A stretch of DNA of 64,000 bases, taken from the NCBI RefSeq assembly GCF_001969855.1, contig NZ_MRBL01000012.1, positions 1 through 64,000 on the forward strand, read 5' to 3'. Shown one piece after another: positions 60,703 through 64,000 of the stretch. This stretch comes from Bacillus haynesii (GTDB lineage: Bacteria > Bacillota > Bacilli > Bacillales > Bacillaceae). The position numbers were made by a program, and so were the translations under genes. The notes beneath the pieces are model-generated. The model worked only from the letters and a program-made list of their open reading frames with translations, made no database searches and had not been told where the DNA came from. Numbering within the stretch: position 1 is the first letter of the stretch; every line of letters starts with the position of its first letter.

Positions 60703-61082
60703 AACTCCCTTTTTATAATTATAAATAGCTTAAACTTAAATGTCCAAGTAAATTAGGGATGTCTTGTAACACAAATTTTAACAAAAGGAGGAGAGGAAAC
60801 TTCTAAAATAAAGGAATGACTGCTTGAAGACTAAATTTCCCCTGTTTACAACGTTAAAAAGAACCACTAAACCTAGAAAAAACAATAAAACAAATGTCAG
60901 ATTCAAGCTCCAATCAAATTTAGGGAAATGATAATAATGGCGGGTAGGATAAAGGTTTAGAAGAGAAACCGATTTTTTATTTTGTTACATTAAAGGGGAA
61001 ATTTAATACTGACCAAAGTTCGTGTAATAAATTCCAGAAATAGAAATAAATTTTATTGAGTTTTAAAAAATAGTATCTACAT
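60703..61082. other. AT-rich intergenic region, no gene seen
   Basis: 380 nt between the broken regulator and the response regulator. It contains AAAAGGAGGAGAGG near 60780 but no frame of useful length follows; short frames end within 15 codons. No tRNA, repeat or recognisable attachment site is visible. It is probably the right boundary or decayed part of the transferred segment. Confidence 0.6.
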
Positions 61083-61685
61083 TTAAACCCACCCCTCCCC
61101 CTCAGCAACCTTCGCCGCCTCCGTCCGATTCTTCGCACCCAGCTTATTCATAATTTCAGAAATATAGTTCCGGACGGTGCCTGCTGACAAAAATAACTCG
61201 GCAGCAATTTCTTTTGTCGTCATTCCCAAAGCCGCCAATCGCAGAATTTCCTGCTCGCGTTCGGATAGCGGGTTTACCTTGCGGATGGCATCAAAGCTAA
61301 GTTCCGGGCTGAAGATTCGCTTGCCTGTCATGCATTTTCGGATGGCAGCGGCGAGGTCGTCGATTTCTCCATCCTTGAGCAGGTAGCCGTGGACATTGCT
61401 TTTGACGGCGCGTTCGAAGTAGCCGGGGCGGGCGAATGTTGTTAATATGATAACCTTACTTTTTGAGCCTCGTTTCGTCAGCTCTTCTGCCACTTCTAGG
61501 CCGCTTTTGACGGGCATTTCGATATCCATGAGGCAGACGTCCGGTTCTAGTTTGAGAATGGCGGTGAGGGCTTCTTCCCCGTTTGTCGCCTGGCCGATCA
61601 CTTTCATGTCTTCTTCAAGATCAAGCAAGGACCCCAGCGCGCTTAACAGCATTCTTTGGTCTTCGGCAATAAATAAACGAATCAT
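61083..61685 (-). CDS. yvfU: LuxR/NarL-family response regulator (YvfU-like)
   Basis: A 200-residue regulator with an N-terminal receiver (FIAEDQRMLL; phosphoacceptor Asp in DVCLMDIEMP) and a C-terminal LuxR helix-turn-helix (PLSEREQEILRLAALG, SAGTVRNYISEIMNKL). It is closest to B. subtilis YvfU and also resembles DesR. It overlaps the kinase gene by 4 nt, so both are translated together. The targets probably include the ABC transporter genes of the same operon. Confidence 0.88.
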   Translation of the reverse strand: MIRLFIAEDQRMLLSALGSLLDLEEDMKVIGQATNGEEALTAILKLEPDVCLMDIEMPVKSGLEVAEELTKRGSKSKVIILTTFARPGYFERAVKSNVHGYLLKDGEIDDLAAAIRKCMTGKRIFSPELSFDAIRKVNPLSEREQEILRLAALGMTTKEIAAELFLSAGTVRNYISEIMNKLGAKNRTEAAKVAEGEGWV

Positions 61686-62830
61686 TGGATTGCTTCCTTT
61701 CCTTCAGCTTTCTTTACAATTGGAACGGCGATGCTTAAAACTGTGCCGTTATGGGTTGAAACGTCGAGAGCGCCGTCGATTAATGCAAGTCTTTCTTTCA
61801 TTCCTCGCAGGCCGTTTCCAAATGGTGTTTGCTGATTCATCCCCATTCCGTCGTCTTTGATGGCGATGCTTATTTTTTCATCTGTTTGAGAGATAGAAAT
61901 GGTGCAATGGGTAGCGCGGCTGTGTTTGACGATATTTGTGGCGGCTTCGCGTATACACATGCTGACAATGTTTTGGGTGACAGGAGGAATATTTGAAAAA
62001 TTGGAACCTCCCATGTATTCGAATGTGATGTCTGCAGCCCGCAGGATTTGCTGGATGTGGATGAGCTCTTCTGCAATAGTTGCCGTTTTCATATCAGACA
62101 CGAGTTCTCGGACTTGTTTTAAGGCTGCTCTAGATGTGGTTTCTATTTCTCTTGCTTCTTTTCGCGCCCGTTCCGGGTCGCTGGCAATGGTACGCTGGAC
62201 AAGCTGGCTTTTTAATGTGAGCAGTGAGAGAGTATGGCCAAGTGTATCATGCAGATCGCGGGCAATTCGTACACGCTCCTCGCGTTTGACCAGTTCCTTA
62301 ATTTGCTGATTTGCCTCATCAAGCTCTTGTTCCAGTTCCATGCGGCGGTTCATGGAGCGGATGCCGTATGGTGAAATGAGCATAATCACAAGAAAGGGCA
62401 GAAAATAAAAGAGCCGATTTAGCAGGGATGGATCTTTCAGCAGATGATAGATAAAAGGGGCGACCAATACAACAACCAGGCTGGCAAGCCCGCGCCGGAA
62501 CGTCTTTTTTTCCCGGTAATAGCCGATAAAGTTTGCTGAAAAAAAGCCTAAAAAGACTAAATTGATATCATAAAAAACAGTGTAGATTAAAATGATCGAA
62601 AGCTGGATGGCCAGCCAATAAGTAAATAATTTTTTCTGCGGCGAAATAAAAAAAGGCTGGCGGTACGTCACTAAGAAAAGCAGCACGAGTCCAAAACCGA
62701 TCAGCTGTTTGATCCCCGAGGTCTGATTCGTCAAATAAGAAATAGGCAGCAGTAAATAGATTAAAAAGATATAGGGAAAAAAGCCGTACCGTTTCGGAAA
62801 CATGCTGAAGTTTTTTTCATTCTTACTCAC
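61682..62830 (-). CDS. yvfT: Membrane sensor histidine kinase (YvfT-like)
   Basis: A 382-residue kinase with about five N-terminal membrane segments (residues 12-155), a HisKA_3 dimerisation segment with the phosphorylated histidine in ERVRIARDLHDTLGHTLS, and a HATPase domain with DDGMGMN and FGNGLRGMKERL. DesK/YvfT type, which may sense the membrane. It overlaps its neighbours by 4 nt on both sides. Confidence 0.88.
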   Translation of the reverse strand: MSKNEKNFSMFPKRYGFFPYIFLIYLLLPISYLTNQTSGIKQLIGFGLVLLFLVTYRQPFFISPQKKLFTYWLAIQLSIILIYTVFYDINLVFLGFFSANFIGYYREKKTFRRGLASLVVVLVAPFIYHLLKDPSLLNRLFYFLPFLVIMLISPYGIRSMNRRMELEQELDEANQQIKELVKREERVRIARDLHDTLGHTLSLLTLKSQLVQRTIASDPERARKEAREIETTSRAALKQVRELVSDMKTATIAEELIHIQQILRAADITFEYMGGSNFSNIPPVTQNIVSMCIREAATNIVKHSRATHCTISISQTDEKISIAIKDDGMGMNQQTPFGNGLRGMKERLALIDGALDVSTHNGTVLSIAVPIVKKAEGKEAIQ

Positions 62831-63564
62831 ACCGCTTCTTGTTTTCTTCTTATATATTTAGATAGTAGCATAATAATGACTAAATAGGCTAATAGGACGA
62901 GAATATTTTTCCAGTTTGGCATTTGACCTTGAGCGATTTCCCAGGCACCGCTGCCATAATGATAGGATGGCAGCCAATAGCCGATATTCTGCATCATTTT
63001 TGGCATAATTTCAAGCGGCATCCACATCCCTCCGCATACAGCGAGCCCTATATACAGCACATTGCTGATTCCGGCTGCTGTATCCACTTTTTTCATCATT
63101 CCGATCAATGTCCCGATCGCCAGGAAAGGGAGCGAGCCAAGCAGGGTCCACAATCCGCACAGGAACCATTCCAACGGGGATAAAGAAACGCCGTTGATCA
63201 AGGCGCCGGCTAAGAAGATAACCGTAATCGAAAGAATATGAATGACGCTTTGCCCCGCCATTTGAGCGATAAAATAAATGTGGTCGGGAAGAGGCGTCAC
63301 GCGTATGAACGTCGACCAGCCTTGGGTCCGTTCTTGAACCATGCGGATCCCGAGCGTCATGATCGAAGAGCCCATGACGCTGAATGTTGTCATTGACATT
63401 AAATAATGCGCATTCCAAACGGCAGGGTCCGGAGCATTTGTATTGACGAAATTTGTAAAAATATAATAAAAAGCAATCGGCATGGCCAATGACCAAAAGA
63501 CAAAATAGCGGTTTCGAAGCATTCTTTTGATTTCCATTCGGCATTGCATCTGAAATACATTCAT
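62827..63564 (-). CDS. yvfS: ABC transporter permease (YvfS-like)
   Basis: A 245-residue ABC-2 type permease with six membrane segments. It starts [29 protein letters not shown] and has the ABC-2 signature region with [26 protein letters not shown]. With the ATPase it forms a bacitracin- or daunorubicin-type exporter; the substrate is not known. 4 nt overlaps with kinase and ATPase. Confidence 0.87.
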   Translation of the reverse strand: MNVFQMQCRMEIKRMLRNRYFVFWSLAMPIAFYYIFTNFVNTNAPDPAVWNAHYLMSMTTFSVMGSSIMTLGIRMVQERTQGWSTFIRVTPLPDHIYFIAQMAGQSVIHILSITVIFLAGALINGVSLSPLEWFLCGLWTLLGSLPFLAIGTLIGMMKKVDTAAGISNVLYIGLAVCGGMWMPLEIMPKMMQNIGYWLPSYHYGSGAWEIAQGQMPNWKNILVLLAYLVIIMLLSKYIRRKQEAV

Positions 63565-64000
63565 TTTACGTCGTCTCCTTTGCTTGTCAGTTGGCGAAAT
63601 GCCTCTTCAAGATTTCCACGTTCAATTTGAATATCATAAGCGCCGATCTTTTCTGTGAAAAGAAGTTCCAATATTTTGTCCGTATTAGTCGTGTCGATGT
63701 AAATCCGATTGTTTTTCCGGGAAATTTGCTCGATTTCCGGGTGCTGATACAGCTTTTCCAGCGATGTTTCCGGATCGGCCATAAATGAAACCGAATGCTT
63801 CGATATTCTTGATTTTATTTGGAGCGGCGTCCCGTCAGCAACTACCTTACCGTCTTTAAACAGCAAGATTCGTTGTGCGGCATCATCAGCTTCCTGCAAG
63901 TAGTGTGTAGAAAAAATGATCGTTTTTCCTTGCTCTGCGAGCGTTTGAACCGTTCGCCAAAAACGGTTTCTTGAAGTGATATCCATTCCGACCGTGGGTT
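63561..64000 (-). CDS. yvfR: ABC transporter ATP-binding protein, C-terminal part (YvfR-like)
   Basis: The 3' part of an ABC ATPase cut by the right edge of the window. The visible 146 residues begin at the D-loop after Walker B (PTVGMD), include the switch histidine in [13 protein letters not shown], and continue through the C-terminal DrrA-type domain to [12 protein letters not shown]. Walker A and the signature lie outside the window. First gene of the four-gene operon. Confidence 0.9.
   Translation of the reverse strand, partial: PTVGMDITSRNRFWRTVQTLAEQGKTIIFSTHYLQEADDAAQRILLFKDGKVVADGTPLQIKSRISKHSVSFMADPETSLEKLYQHPEIEQISRKNNRIYIDTTNTDKILELLFTEKIGAYDIQIERGNLEEAFRQLTSKGDDVK

Overview
The window is a chromosomal segment spanning the replication origin of a Bacillus of the B. 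licheniformis group (B. licheniformis, B. paralicheniformis or a near relative). This rests on the 16S rRNA 5' end at the left edge, gene order almost identical to B. subtilis around oriC (gyrA, gyrB, remB, recF, rlbA, dnaN, dnaA, rpmH, rnpA, spoIIIJ, jag, mnmE, mnmG, rsmG, noc, soj, spo0J), protein sequences close to but distinct from B. subtilis, and an ECF41 sigma factor plus carboxymuconolactone decarboxylase pair of the kind described from B. licheniformis. The sequence is given opposite to the usual map orientation: dnaA lies on the minus strand, oriC is at about 8.2-10.1 kb, and the two replichores run outward from it. Most genes point away from the origin.

Regions. 1-10 kb (minus strand): start of an rRNA operon with tandem promoters, gyrA, gyrB, remB, recF, rlbA, dnaN, dnaA. 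oriC is bipartite: a DnaA-box array upstream of dnaA and an unwinding region with DnaA-trios between dnaA and dnaN. 10-21 kb (plus strand): rpmH-rnpA-spoIIIJ-jag, a DnaA-box cluster, mnmE-mnmG-rsmG-noc, the ECF41 module, then soj-spo0J with a perfect parS inside spo0J. 21-34 kb: yyaC, a YkvI-type membrane protein, yyzM, ychF, rpsF-ssbA-rpsR, an MFS carrier, a SulP carrier with a UspA protein, cotF, yybS-gdpP-rplI. 33.8-38.8 kb (minus strand): a compact amino-sugar operon nagA-nagB-nagR-murQ-nagP under a promoter with a NagR-type operator and a perfect CcpA cre site. 38.9-45.3 kb: yycB, yycC, yycD, a DUF2188 protein, dnaC, an orphan holin-like gene, purA with PurBoxes, a frameshifted Nudix pseudogene and a four-gene tRNA cluster (Lys, Glu, Asp, Phe). 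45.5-52.6 kb: walR-walK-walH-walI-walJ-htrC. 52.6-56.8 kb: a SAM hydroxide adenosyltransferase, two related DUF4234-type membrane proteins flanking a GNAT acetyltransferase, yyzF inside a second DnaA-box cluster, and rlmH. 61-64 kb (minus strand): a two-component system plus ABC transporter like YvfRSTU, cut by the window edge.

The main accessory region is 56.8-60.7 kb, visibly AT-rich against its surroundings. It holds an intact AIPR-family protein with an N-terminal restriction-nuclease-like motif, a convergent beta-class DNA methyltransferase broken by one extra base in an A7 run, and an XRE-type (controller-like) regulator broken by at least two single-base losses. I read it as a transferred restriction-modification-like defence locus whose methylase and regulator are disrupted (or mis-sequenced) while the putative nuclease is intact. 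This is the best candidate for something undescribed here.

The origin-proximal control elements work together: DnaA boxes at oriC and in two remote clusters (upstream of mnmE and around yyzF/rlmH) would set initiation; four parS or parS-like sites would load Spo0J/Soj; walRK, gdpP, nag/mur and htrC link cell-wall homeostasis, recycling and envelope stress.
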